Of a stretch of 64,000 nt of DNA, positions 45,178 through 54,500 are shown in pieces. Origin of the DNA: Micromonospora haikouensis (lineage in GTDB: Bacteria; Actinomycetota; Actinomycetes; Mycobacteriales; Micromonosporaceae). The position numbers and the translations under genes are program-made. The notes beneath the pieces are model-generated. The model did no database searches, was not told where the DNA came from, and was given only the letters and a program-made list of their open reading frames with translations. Each line of letters begins with the position of its first letter. Position 1 is the stretch's first letter. The DNA lies in NCBI RefSeq assembly GCF_900091595.1, contig NZ_FMCW01000001.1, positions 281,706 to 345,705 on the forward strand, written 5' to 3'.

Positions 45178-46752
45178 ATGAGCGGTAGGGGCGGGCCGGG
45201 GGCCCTGCGCCGGTGGCTTCCCCTGGCCACGCTCACCGGCGCGCTCTCCGGCCTGGCCGCCGCCGCGTTCGCCGAGCTGCTGCACCTCGGCAACGAGCTG
45301 CTGCTGCGCGGCATCGGCGGGCACGAGGTGCCGGGCCTGGCCGGCGAGGGCGGCCCGGCCGGGGCGGGCGGTTTCCCGACCCCGCTGCTCATCCCCCTGC
45401 TCGTCGCCGCCGGCGCGTTCGTCGCCACCGCCCTCGTCGTCTGGGTCGCGCCCGAGACCAGCGGGCACGGCACGGACGCGGCGATCCACGCCGCCCACCA
45501 CGACCCGACCGGCATGCGGGCCCGGGTGCCGGCGGTCAAGATGCTCGCCTCCGCGGTGCTGATCGGCTCCGGCGGCTCGGGCGGCAGCGAGGGGCCCACC
45601 GCGCAGATCACCGCCGCCCTGGCGTCGGTCGTGGCCCGGCGGTCCCGGCTGACCTACGAGCAGGCCCGCATCACGGTGGCGATGGGCCTCGCGGCCGGCG
45701 TGGGCGCCATCTTCCGGTCCCCGCTGGGCGGGGCGCTGCTCGGGGCGGAGCTGCTCTACCGGGCCGACGTCGCGGCCGGCGTGGTCGTGCCGGCGCTGCT
45801 CGCCTCGGCGGTGTCCTTCCTGGTGTTCGGCCTGTTCCACGGCTTCGAGCCGATCTTCGGCACGGTCGCCGGCACGGGGTGGGACCATCCGGCCCAGTGG
45901 CTGGTCGTCCCGCTGCTGGGCCTGCTCGCCGGCCTGCTCGGCCGGCTCTACGCCTGGGCCTTCTACGCGACGGCGGGCTTCTTCTCCTCGGCCCGGATGC
46001 GGCGGCTGCCCCGCGTGCTGCGGCCCACCCTCGCGGGCCTGGTGGTCGGGGCGATCGGGCTGGCCGTGCCGGGCGTCCTGGGCACCGGCTACGGCACCGC
46101 CCAGCGCGCCTTCGACGCCGAGGCGATGCTGTCGACCTCCGTGTGGGTGCTGCTGGCGATCCCGCTCGTCAAGATCGTGTCCACCTCGCTGTCGGTCGGC
46201 TCCGGCGGCTCCGGCGGCATCTTCGGCCCGGGGCTGGTGATCGGCGCGACCGCCGGGGCGGCGGTGTGGCGGCTGCTGGAACCGCTCGGGCTCGCCCCCG
46301 GCTCCCCGGCCCCGTACGTGATCATCGGGATGGCGGCGTGCCTCGGCTCCATCGCCCACGCGCCGCTCGCGCTGGTCGTGATGGCGGCCGAGACCACCGG
46401 CAACCTGAGCCTGCTCTTCCCGGCCATGCTGGCCACCGGCATCGCCTGCCTGGTCGTCGGCGACCGGACCCTCTACCGCAGCCAGCTGCGGGACCGCTCG
46501 GAGGACCCACCGGCCCCCGGCAGCGCCCTTGGCGGGCCCGCCGTCGTCGGGCCGCGGGCGCCGGCCTCCGGGCCACCCGCCGGCCGGGCCCCGGCACCGT
46601 CCGGGCGACGCCCGCCGCGCCGTGCGGCCGGCCGGCCCCGCGAGCGCCAACCCGCCGGGACGGCCCGCGTGCCGCGCCGCTGGACGGCCCGGCGCTATCC
46701 GCCGCCCGACCCCGCCGACCGGGCCGGCGAGCTGACCGGCCGCGAGGGCTGA
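45178..46752 (+). CDS. ClC-family chloride channel/transporter
   Basis: The 524-residue membrane protein belongs to the voltage-gated chloride channel/antiporter family. It has about ten to twelve membrane segments and the signature loops GSGGSGGSEGPTAQI (the GxGxPE/GKEGP region, here GSEGP), FRSPLGGALLGAELLY and GSGGSGGIFGPGLVIGATAG. The chloride-path glutamates appear replaced or shifted, so antiport versus channel cannot be set from sequence. The C-terminal ~90 residues are a Pro/Arg-rich tail ending in a short tandem duplication that also duplicates the stop codon. ATG 45178 is chosen because the first membrane segment starts soon after. Confidence 0.88.
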   Translation: MSGRGGPGALRRWLPLATLTGALSGLAAAAFAELLHLGNELLLRGIGGHEVPGLAGEGGPAGAGGFPTPLLIPLLVAAGAFVATALVVWVAPETSGHGTDAAIHAAHHDPTGMRARVPAVKMLASAVLIGSGGSGGSEGPTAQITAALASVVARRSRLTYEQARITVAMGLAAGVGAIFRSPLGGALLGAELLYRADVAAGVVVPALLASAVSFLVFGLFHGFEPIFGTVAGTGWDHPAQWLVVPLLGLLAGLLGRLYAWAFYATAGFFSSARMRRLPRVLRPTLAGLVVGAIGLAVPGVLGTGYGTAQRAFDAEAMLSTSVWVLLAIPLVKIVSTSLSVGSGGSGGIFGPGLVIGATAGAAVWRLLEPLGLAPGSPAPYVIIGMAACLGSIAHAPLALVVMAAETTGNLSLLFPAMLATGIACLVVGDRTLYRSQLRDRSEDPPAPGSALGGPAVVGPRAPASGPPAGRAPAPSGRRPPRRAAGRPRERQPAGTARVPRRWTARRYPPPDPADRAGELTGREG

Positions 46753-46764
46753 CCGGCCGCGAGG
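46731..46764 (+). repeat. 17-bp tandem duplication spanning the ClC stop codon
   Basis: GCTGACCGGCCGCGAGG is repeated exactly twice (46731-46747, 46748-46764), with a partial third. Each unit contains TGA, so the stop codon region has been duplicated. Confidence 0.7.
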
Positions 46765-46797
46765 GCTGACCTGCCGGGCCGGACCGGCGCGCCCGGC

Positions 46798-49788
46798 TCA
46801 GGTCGGCGGCGGCTCCACGTCGCAGTCCAGCCGCGTGCGGGCCGCCGCCGCCTCCGCCTCGGGGTGGCCGACCCCCAGCGTCCGCTCGTAGCCCGCCATG
46901 GTCTCCCGCAGCAGCTCGCGGGCCCCCTCGTGGTCGTCGTCGGCCCGCCGGTCGTCGGCCAGGTTGGACGCGCAGGCCAGGGTGTACGGGTGCGTCGCGC
47001 CGCGCACCCGGCGCAGGCGCTCCAGCAGCTCCTCGCCGAGTCGCCGCGCCGCGCCCACCTCGCCCAGCGCCCGCAGGTCGCTGGCCAGGTTGGTGGCGCA
47101 GGCCAGGGTGTACGGGTGGTCCGGGGCGAGCACCTCCGCCAGCCCCGCCCGGGTGCGCTCGTCGAGCCGGCGGGCCTCCTCGGGCTCCCCGGCCAGCCGC
47201 AGGCAGATCGCCAGGTCCACCGCCGCGCACAGGGTGTACGGGTGCTCGTCCCCGGCGGTGGCGCGCAGCCGGTGCACGGCCTCCTCGGCGCGGGCCCGCG
47301 CCCCCGGCACCTCGCCCAGGCAGCGCAGGTCGTTGGCGAGGTTCGTGGCCGCCGCCAGCGTCTCGGCGTAGTCCGGCCCGAACCGGTGCCGGTGCCGCGC
47401 CAGGCAGCTGCTGGCCAGCCGGTACGCGTCGAGGTATTGCCCCGCCTTACGTCGGGTGACCGCGAGGTTCTTCATCGCCCGCAGCGAGTCCGGGTGGTCG
47501 GGGCCGAAGAACACGCCGTACCGCTGGTAGACCCCCTCCTGCAGCTCCCACGCCCGCGCGTACTCGCCGCACTCGCGCAGGTCCCGCGCGACGTTGTTGG
47601 CGGAGAACAGGGTCGACCGGTTCTCCTCGCCGCCGAACCGGATCCGGTAGCGGCGCAGCGCCTCCTGGTCCAGCTCCAGGGCCTGGGGGAACTCGCCCAT
47701 CATCCGGTGCGACACCGCGAGGTTGTGCGCGGTGAGCAGCGCCCGCGGGTGGTCCGGGCCGAGGGCGCGCAGCGCCTGCCCGTGGGCCTGCCGATCCAGG
47801 TCGTACGCGCTCCGCCAGTCGCCGAGCCGGCGCAGGCTCGCCGCCAGGCCGTTCGCCGCGCCGAGCGTCTCCGGGTGCCCCTCGCCGAGCTCCGCGCGGG
47901 CGCGGGTCAGGTTCGCCTCGTCCAGCGCCCGGGCGGCCCGGTATTCGCCCCGGCTGCGCAGCGCGTTGGCCAGCGTGACGCTCAGCGCCACCACGTCGGG
48001 GTGGCTGCGCTCGATCACCTCCACCCAGGCCGCCCGCGCCCGGCTGCCCAGGCGCTGGCAGGCGGTGTACTCGCCCCGGGAGAAGAGGTAGCGGCACAGG
48101 TTGATCACCAGGACGCGTACGGCCGGGTCGTCCGCGGCGGCGGCCACGTCGGCGGCCTCGGCGTGCACCAGCAGGTCGGCGTACCGGGGGCGGTGGGCGA
48201 TCTGGTCCGGCTCGCCCGGATCGGCGGCGGCGAGCAGCCGGCGGGCCGCCCGGGCGTACATCCGGCGCTCGGCCTCGGTGAGCTGCTCGCGGAGGAACTG
48301 CTGGAAGACCCGGTGCAGCTGCACCGTCTCCCGGCCGTCGCGCTCGCCGATGCGGGCCAGCCCGCAGGCGCTGATCTCCCGGAAGATGTCGCCCCGGGAC
48401 ATCACGTCCCCGATCTCCTCGTCGAGCGGAGCGGGCAGCTCGACGGCCGGCCGGCTGCCGCCCGGCGGGCCCAGCAGCAGGGTCAGCGGCACCGGCTCCG
48501 GGCCGAGGAACGCGCACAGCCGCAGCAGCTGGGCGGCCGACCGGCGGCGCTCCCGCAGCCGGTTCATCGGCAGCACCCAGGCCATCACCACCTGCCGCTC
48601 GTACGCCGCGACCCGGGCCTGGCTCAGCAGCGCCGTCATCCGCTGCTCGCTCTCAGCGAGGTAGTCGCGCACGGGCAGGTGCGAGGTCGACAGGTAGCCG
48701 GCGGTGGCGTCCAGGGCGAGCGGCAGGTCCCCGAAGCGGTCGGCCAGCTCGACCGCGTCCGGCTCGGTCAGCCGGGGCGCGCGCCGGCGCAGGAACTCGA
48801 CGCTCTCGGCCCGCCGGTAGACGTCCAGCTCCAGCACGTCGGCGCTGGACCGCCAGCCCTCGTCCCGCGAGGTCACCAGCACGTGGCACCGCCCCCGGGG
48901 CGCGCGGCCGGTGGGCAGCAGCCGGGTCAGCTCCTGCGGGGTCGGCGCGTTGTCGAAGATCAGCAGCCAGTCGCGTACCGGCTCGCCGCGGCGCAACGCG
49001 TCCAGCACGGTGTCGGCGGTCACCCCGAGGTCGTCGCTGATCCGCAGGCCCAGCGAGGCGGCCAGCCCGGCGAGGTCGGCCCGCACGGTGGCGAGCTGCT
49101 CGCTGCGCACATACCAGATCAGGTCGTAGCAGGCGGCGAAGCGGTAGGCGTACTCGATCACGAGCTGGGTCTTGCCGACCCCGGCCGTGCCCAGCACGGC
49201 GGTCGGCACCATCGACGTCACCCCCTCGGTGAGCCGGTCCCGCAGCTCCGTCAGGGGCTCCTCCCGCCCCGTGAAGTGCGGGTTGCGGGACGGGAAGGGC
49301 TGGCTCCAGTGCCGGGGCTGGTCGGGCGGCCAGGGCGTGCCGGAGGGCCGCTGCTGCTCCGGGGCGGCCAGCCCGAACAGGGCGAGGACCTCGCCCCGGG
49401 CGTCGGCCTCGTCCATCGTGCCGAGCACCGGGCACTGCGCCGGGGTGAGGAACGCCGGCCGGCGGGAGCCGACCGAGACCGGGCGGAACGCGTCGCCCCG
49501 CTCCGCCCGCAGCGCGGTCACCGCCTCCGCCCACCCGGGCGCCGGCCCGGCGCCCCCGCGCAGCAGCGCGTCGCTGAGCACCAGCAGCAGGCCGGCGTCG
49601 TCGCCCGCGGCGTCGCGCAGCAGCGCGGCGGGATCGTCGGTGGCCCGGGGCTCGATCCGCCGCGCGACGGCGTCGGCCCCGCCGCGTTCGAACTGCTCGC
49701 CGAGCCACTCCGCCCACAGGCGGTCCGTGCCGACGTGCGCCACGACGATCCGTCGCCGGCCTTCGGCGGCGCTGCGCTGAGCGGTCAT
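46798..49788 (-). CDS. FxsT-like TIR/NB-ARC/TPR signalling protein
   Basis: The 996-residue protein resembles the tetratricopeptide partner of FxSxx-COOH peptide systems. Residues ~1-130 form a TIR-like domain (IVVAHVGTDRLWAEWLGEQF). Residues ~190-450 are an NB-ARC STAND ATPase: NPHFTGREEPL, Walker A VLGTAGVGKTQLVIEYAYRF, Walker B DWLLIFDNAP and VLVTSRDEG. From residue ~600 there are ~42-residue kinesin-type TPRs (HPETLGAANGLAASLRRLGD, HPYTLACATNLASDLRALGE). Such STAND proteins sense a trigger through the repeats and oligomerise to activate an effector. It overlaps fxsB by ATGA and is the last gene of the operon. Confidence 0.85.
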   Translation of the reverse strand: MTAQRSAAEGRRRIVVAHVGTDRLWAEWLGEQFERGGADAVARRIEPRATDDPAALLRDAAGDDAGLLLVLSDALLRGGAGPAPGWAEAVTALRAERGDAFRPVSVGSRRPAFLTPAQCPVLGTMDEADARGEVLALFGLAAPEQQRPSGTPWPPDQPRHWSQPFPSRNPHFTGREEPLTELRDRLTEGVTSMVPTAVLGTAGVGKTQLVIEYAYRFAACYDLIWYVRSEQLATVRADLAGLAASLGLRISDDLGVTADTVLDALRRGEPVRDWLLIFDNAPTPQELTRLLPTGRAPRGRCHVLVTSRDEGWRSSADVLELDVYRRAESVEFLRRRAPRLTEPDAVELADRFGDLPLALDATAGYLSTSHLPVRDYLAESEQRMTALLSQARVAAYERQVVMAWVLPMNRLRERRRSAAQLLRLCAFLGPEPVPLTLLLGPPGGSRPAVELPAPLDEEIGDVMSRGDIFREISACGLARIGERDGRETVQLHRVFQQFLREQLTEAERRMYARAARRLLAAADPGEPDQIAHRPRYADLLVHAEAADVAAAADDPAVRVLVINLCRYLFSRGEYTACQRLGSRARAAWVEVIERSHPDVVALSVTLANALRSRGEYRAARALDEANLTRARAELGEGHPETLGAANGLAASLRRLGDWRSAYDLDRQAHGQALRALGPDHPRALLTAHNLAVSHRMMGEFPQALELDQEALRRYRIRFGGEENRSTLFSANNVARDLRECGEYARAWELQEGVYQRYGVFFGPDHPDSLRAMKNLAVTRRKAGQYLDAYRLASSCLARHRHRFGPDYAETLAAATNLANDLRCLGEVPGARARAEEAVHRLRATAGDEHPYTLCAAVDLAICLRLAGEPEEARRLDERTRAGLAEVLAPDHPYTLACATNLASDLRALGEVGAARRLGEELLERLRRVRGATHPYTLACASNLADDRRADDDHEGARELLRETMAGYERTLGVGHPEAEAAAARTRLDCDVEPPPT

Positions 49789-51119
49789 CGAGCCTCCCCC
49801 GTGCCGGCCGTCGGGTGCACCGCGGCCCGGTTGGCGCGGTCCGGAGCTCCGAGGATAGTTTCCGTCGTCCCCACCGCAGCGCCCGTCCGTCCTATCGGGA
49901 ACCCGACAGCGGGCCGGTCGGGCGTCGCCCGGGGCCCGCCGGGCCGGGCCGGACGACGGGCGGCACCCGGCGCGGCCGCGCCCGCGACCCGCCGGGCCAG
50001 GTGGTCGATCAGCCGGTAGAGGTCCGGGCAGTAGACCGACGGGTTGTCGAAGCCCCGCCCGGCGCGGAACCGGTGCGGGTACAGGCCGCCGCCGCAGACC
50101 CGCTGCGCGGGGCAGACCCGGCACGCCGTGGGCAGCCTGGCCGCGCCGCGCTGGCCCGCCCGCACCGCCGGGTGCGCCAGGGCCGCGTCGAACCGGTCGG
50201 CGTGCACGGTCAGCCCGGTCGCGGCAGCGCCCGGATAGGCCGCCTTGAGCGTGTCGACCAGCTCGATCTCGCCGTCGGTCTCCACCACCACGTACGCCGC
50301 CGGGGAGAGCCCCACGGACTCGATCCGGCTCGCCCCGCCCAGCAGCAGCACCAGGATCTCCTCCAGCATCCGCACCCCGGTCTCCCGGCGCGGCGCGGCA
50401 TACCAGCGCTCGAAGACCGCGATCAGCCAGTCGGCGTACGGCGTGCGGGCCGGATCGGCGGGTCGGCCCGGCGGCGGGGTCGACCAGGTGCCGTGGGGCA
50501 GCAGGAAGTCGACCGTCGGCGGGGCGAACTCCAGCAGCGACTCGTAGGCGCGTACCGGGTCGGTGGCCAGGTCCACGGTGGCCAGCAGACCGGCGAAGAG
50601 CGGCCGGTAACGCGGCCCCGTCAGCAGCTCCAGGGCCCGGACCGTCGCCGGGTGGCTGCTGCCGCCGTCCGGCCGGCGGCGGTGCCGGTCCGTCGCGGCC
50701 CGGTCGCCGTCGAGGCTCACCCCGACGCGGACGTCGTGCCGCCGGAACAGCTCCAGCATCCGCCGGTCCAGCAGGGTGCCGTTGGTCTGCACCACGAAGG
50801 AGAGCGTGATCCGTGGCCCGGCCAGCCGGCGCAGCTCCGTCACCAGCTGCTCCAACCGGTGCGCCCCGGCCAGCAGCGGCTCCCCGCCGTGCAGCACCAC
50901 GCTGGCCGCGGTGAGCCCGTGCCCGCGCAGATGCTCGGCGATCCGCTCCCCGGTGCGCCGCACCACCGCGGTGCTCATCACCCGGGGCCGGCGGGCCCAG
51001 CTCTGGTCGGCCATCTCGTAGACGTAGCAGTAGTCGCAGGCCAGGTTGCACCGGCTGTGCACCTTCAGCACGAACTCCTGGAACGGCACCGGCGCGTCCT
51101 GCGGGCCGTCGGCCCTCAC
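49785..51119 (-). CDS. FxsB-like radical SAM/SPASM cyclophane-forming maturase
   Basis: The 444-residue protein is a radical SAM peptide-modifying enzyme. The [4Fe-4S] motif CNLACDYCYVYE (C-x3-C-x2-C) is near residue 20, followed by VVLHGGEPLLAGAHRLEQLV, VVQTNGTLLDRRMLELFRRH and VGVSLDGDRAATDRHR. The C-terminal SPASM domain has CRVCPAQRVCGGGLYPHRFR, GRGFDNPSVYC and further Cys residues for auxiliary clusters. FxsB enzymes form C-C crosslinks between an aromatic ring and a residue two positions on. It starts GTG 51119, overlapping the precursor stop by four bases, and ends overlapping the FxsT gene. Confidence 0.9.
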   Translation of the reverse strand: MRADGPQDAPVPFQEFVLKVHSRCNLACDYCYVYEMADQSWARRPRVMSTAVVRRTGERIAEHLRGHGLTAASVVLHGGEPLLAGAHRLEQLVTELRRLAGPRITLSFVVQTNGTLLDRRMLELFRRHDVRVGVSLDGDRAATDRHRRRPDGGSSHPATVRALELLTGPRYRPLFAGLLATVDLATDPVRAYESLLEFAPPTVDFLLPHGTWSTPPPGRPADPARTPYADWLIAVFERWYAAPRRETGVRMLEEILVLLLGGASRIESVGLSPAAYVVVETDGEIELVDTLKAAYPGAAATGLTVHADRFDAALAHPAVRAGQRGAARLPTACRVCPAQRVCGGGLYPHRFRAGRGFDNPSVYCPDLYRLIDHLARRVAGAAAPGAARRPARPGGPRATPDRPAVGFPIGRTGAAVGTTETILGAPDRANRAAVHPTAGTGEAR

Positions 51120-51364
51120 CGCCGGTGCTCGTCGGGCCCGGCGGTCGGGTCGCCCCGGCCCGCCGTGTGCGCGACCGTGGGCACCCCGCCGTTCTGGTTG
51201 TTGAACCGGGCGACGGCCAGGGCCCCGGCCGCGGCCTCGGCCCGGACCCGCCGGATCGCGTGTCGGAGCACGTCGGGGCCGGTGCGTTCCAACTCGTCGA
51301 GGAGTTCGTCCGGCAGGATCGTCGGTGCGGGCCCGACTTCGGCTTCCCTCATGCGCTCGGCCAT
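51116..51364 (-). CDS. Putative RiPP precursor peptide with internal FNN motif
   Basis: An 82-residue peptide encoded directly before the FxsB-like maturase and overlapping it (GTGA). Residues ~15-50 form a helical leader (LPDELLDELERTGPDVLRHA, IRRVRAEAAAGALAVARF). Phe54-Asn55-Asn56 fits the aromatic-x-x pattern crosslinked by cyclophane-forming radical SAM enzymes, followed by QNGGVPTVAHTAGRGDP. Fxs-family precursors end in FxSxx; this one ends DEHRR, so it is not a typical FxsA and the core is inferred. ATG 51364 or ATG 51352 can start it; a GGAAGG is adjacent to the first. Confidence 0.65.
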   Translation of the reverse strand: MAERMREAEVGPAPTILPDELLDELERTGPDVLRHAIRRVRAEAAAGALAVARFNNQNGGVPTVAHTAGRGDPTAGPDEHRR

Positions 51365-51469
51365 CCTTCCGCCAAGTGCCGCAGGCCGCGCTCCGACGGG
51401 CGACCAAGATATGAACTTCGATGCCAGAAGCCGAGGATATCTCCTGTGCGCCCGCCGAAGAGCCCGAGC

Positions 51470-51487
51470 GGGCCGGGCGCCCGGCCC
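51470..51487. other. 18-bp GC palindrome between the vWA gene and the precursor gene
   Basis: GGGCCGGGCGCCCGGCCC is perfectly self-complementary and lies 20 bases after the vWA/TPR stop. Further toward the precursor an AT-richer stretch (about 51404-51418, minus-strand TTCATATCTT) could be a -10 region, so the RiPP half may have its own promoter. Confidence 0.4.
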
Positions 51488-51507
51488 CGCCGCCCCGGCC
51501 GGTGCGG

Positions 51508-54500
51508 TCAGTCGCTCCCGGCCAGCCGGTCCAGCAGCTTCCGGGTCGCCACCGCGTCCGGGTCGTCCTCGCCCCCGCCGCGAGCCTGCCCGGCGAGCAC
51601 CTTCCGCAGCTCACGGCGGGCGCCGTCGAGGTCACCGAGCCCGACCAGCGCCCGCGCCGCCGCGTGCCGGGCGGCGAGGGTACGGCGGTGCTCCGGCCCG
51701 AGTCGCTGGGCCAGGACGTCGACCACCGCCCGCAGCTCGTCCCGCGCCTCGGTGAAGCGGTCCGCGTCGATCAGCGCCCCGCCGAACGCGGCCCGCACCT
51801 CCACCGTCCGGTCGCCGTCGGGGCCGTGCCGGCGGCCGTACAGCTCGACCGCGCGCCGGTAGCACGCGACCGCCGCCGCGCGTTCGCGTAGCGCGACCAG
51901 CACCTCGGCCAGCAGCCGGACCCGGTCGGCCGAGCGGGGGTCGGCGGCGGGCGTCACGTCGACCGCGCGCACCAGGGCAAGACGCGCGGCGTCCAGGTCG
52001 GCGCGGGAGCCGAACCGCTCGGCCCGTGCCCGAAGCGCGTCACTCAGGTCGGTGAGCAGCCCCGCGATCCCCGGGCCGGTCGGCGGCGAGACCCGCACCG
52101 CCTCCTCGAACCGGGCGCACGCCTCCTGGATGTCGCCGGCGTCGCCCTCCGCGCCGTACCTCAGGCGGAGGGCGTCGCCCAGCGTGGCGAGGTGGTGGTG
52201 CCGGTCGGGGTGGGAGCCGGGCACCGCGTCGAGCAACCGGCGGGCGGCGTCGACCAGCTCGTCCAGGTCGGCGCCGCGGTGGTCCAGGGCGGCGCGGGGC
52301 CGCAGCACCCGGGTGAGGGTGGCCAGGCACTCGGCGTACGCCAGGTCGTCCCCGTCGCTGGCCGCCACGGCGGACCGCGCGGCCGCCAGCGCCGCGTCCA
52401 GCTCGGCCGGGTCGCCGGTCGCGGCGAACAGCTCGCTGTGCGTCTCGGCGAGCCCCCGCAGCACCCGGGCGTCGCCGTCGCGGCCGGCGGCCTCCGCGTA
52501 GAGCTGCGCCGCGCGGTGCAGGACGCCCGGCTCGCCGTCGGCGGCCCGGCGCAGCAGTTCGGCCAGGCGCACCTGGCGGCTGAGCCGCGCCGGGGTGTCC
52601 GCGGCCGCACCGGCCACCGCGTCGGCCCGGTGCAGCGCGGCCCGGTCGCCGGTCAGCACGAAGCGGCGCAGCAGCGCGTCGACCGCCCGCAGCCGCAGGT
52701 CGTCCCGGTCCGCGCCGGTGGCCGTCCCGGCCGCCGCGAGATAGAGCTGCACCGCCTCGTCGAGGTCGGCCGCCGCGCCGAGCCGGTCGGCCCGCACCAC
52801 CAGCGCGCGGGCCAACCCGACGGCGGCCCGCGAGCCCCCCGCCCCGGGCCCGCCGGCGGCGACGACGCCGCGGAACAGGCCGACCGCCGCGGTCAGGTCG
52901 CCCGCCGTGCCGCGCTCGGCGAACAGTGCCAACCGGACCTCGGCGAGGTCGAGCACCAGCTCGGGGTCGCCCACCCCCCGGCCGCCGCGCACCACCTGCT
53001 CCAGGATGGACGCCGCCTCCAGCAGGTCGGCGGAGGCCCCGGTCAGCCGGAACCGGGCCCGTAACGCGCGGGCCAGCTCCGGCAGGTCAGCGTGGGCCGG
53101 GTCCCGGGCCGTCGCCCGCCGCAGCGACCCGATGGCCGCGTCCAGGCCGGCGAGGTCCCGCTCCTGCACGGGCGGGTCCTGCCCGGCCGCGCCGGACGCG
53201 GGCGGGACGGTCGGGGGCGTGCCGTTGACCTTGTGCGGAGGCTCCGGGGCTCCGTCCTCGACGAACGCGATCAGCTCCTGGTGCCGACCGCCCAGCCGGG
53301 TCAGCACGGTGGTCGGGAGGCGGCCGATGGGCGCGCCGAGGGCCGCGTGGCCGGTCGTCCCCGGCGGCCCGCTCAGCGCCGCGGCGAACTCCCGCATGCT
53401 GATGCCCATCTGCCCGGCCAGGAACCGGGCGATCTCGTGCCGCAGCCGCACCAGGTCGGTGTGCAGCAGCAGCTCCCGGAGCATCGGCCGGACGCCGGAG
53501 TGGAAGTCGAACCGCAGGTCGCCCGCCGGGCCGGGCTGGCGGACGAGCAGCCCGCCGAGCAGCACCTCCGCCAGGTGCGCCGGGTGGGTCGGCGTCGCCG
53601 AGGCCTGCTGCACCAGGCGCATGACCGGCAGGGTCACCGGCAGCTCGGCGAGCTGGGTGGCGAGCCGGAGCGCCTCCGGGCTGGCGGTGGCCCGGAACCG
53701 GCGCAGCCGGTGGGCGGCCGCCTCCGGGCCTCCTCCGGCGGGCGGCTCGGCGGCGGCCGGCGGACCGGGCTGCGGCGGCAGGGTGATCACGGCGTCGATC
53801 GAACCCGCTCCCGTCCCGGTCAGCCGGGCCCACCCGGCCAGCCAGTCCGGCTGGATCTGCAGCACCGGCACCGGCACGATCCCGGTCAGGTCGCGGCCGG
53901 GCCGCCACTGCCGGGGCGTGAACCGGAGCTGCCGGTTCGCGGCACCGCCGTCCGTCGCCGTCAGCCTGCCGCGCACCGGCACCAGGCCGCTGCGCCGCCA
54001 CATCCGTTGCGGCAGCGGTTGCAGGATGGCCACCGTCTCCCGCCGGGCCCAGTCCTGCAGGGTGCGGAACATCGAACCGTCGTGCCACTGCGGCCCGGCG
54101 CAGTCGCTGACGACGAGGATCAGCCGGCGTCCCCTCGGGTCGAGCAGCTCCCGCATCGAGTGCCCGGGAACGCCCGGGCCGCCGGCCACCCCCACTTCGA
54201 ACCGCTGCCCCGGCCCGGACGGCAGCCGTACCCGCTCCACGCGCCGGAACGCCCCCAGCCGGGCCAGCACCGCCGCCAGGTCGTCGACCAGGGGGTGCCA
54301 CACGGCCATCGACGCCCCGGCGTCCACGGCCAGGGTCAGGTCGAACCACGGTCGGCGCACCTGCCGCAGGACGGGCAGCCACAGGCCCTCCTCGACGATC
54401 CGCGTCGCGGTCGCCTCCTCGTCGACGACCACGGCGCGCGGGTCCGGCACCCGCCGCCGCAGCGGCCGCAGGCTGCGGGTCAGCGCGCGGGCGTCCAGGG

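Noticed and set aside
46798..51051. Single reading frame covering both the FxsT gene and the region opposite fxsB
   Set aside because: The part above 49788 is a shadow of the FxsB frame. ATG 49788 with GGGGGAGG upstream starts the real protein.
51116..51364. Assignment of the small precursor as a canonical FxsA (FxSxx-COOH)
   Set aside because: Its C-terminus is DEHRR and no FxSxx occurs anywhere in it. It is kept only as a putative precursor by position and the FNN motif.
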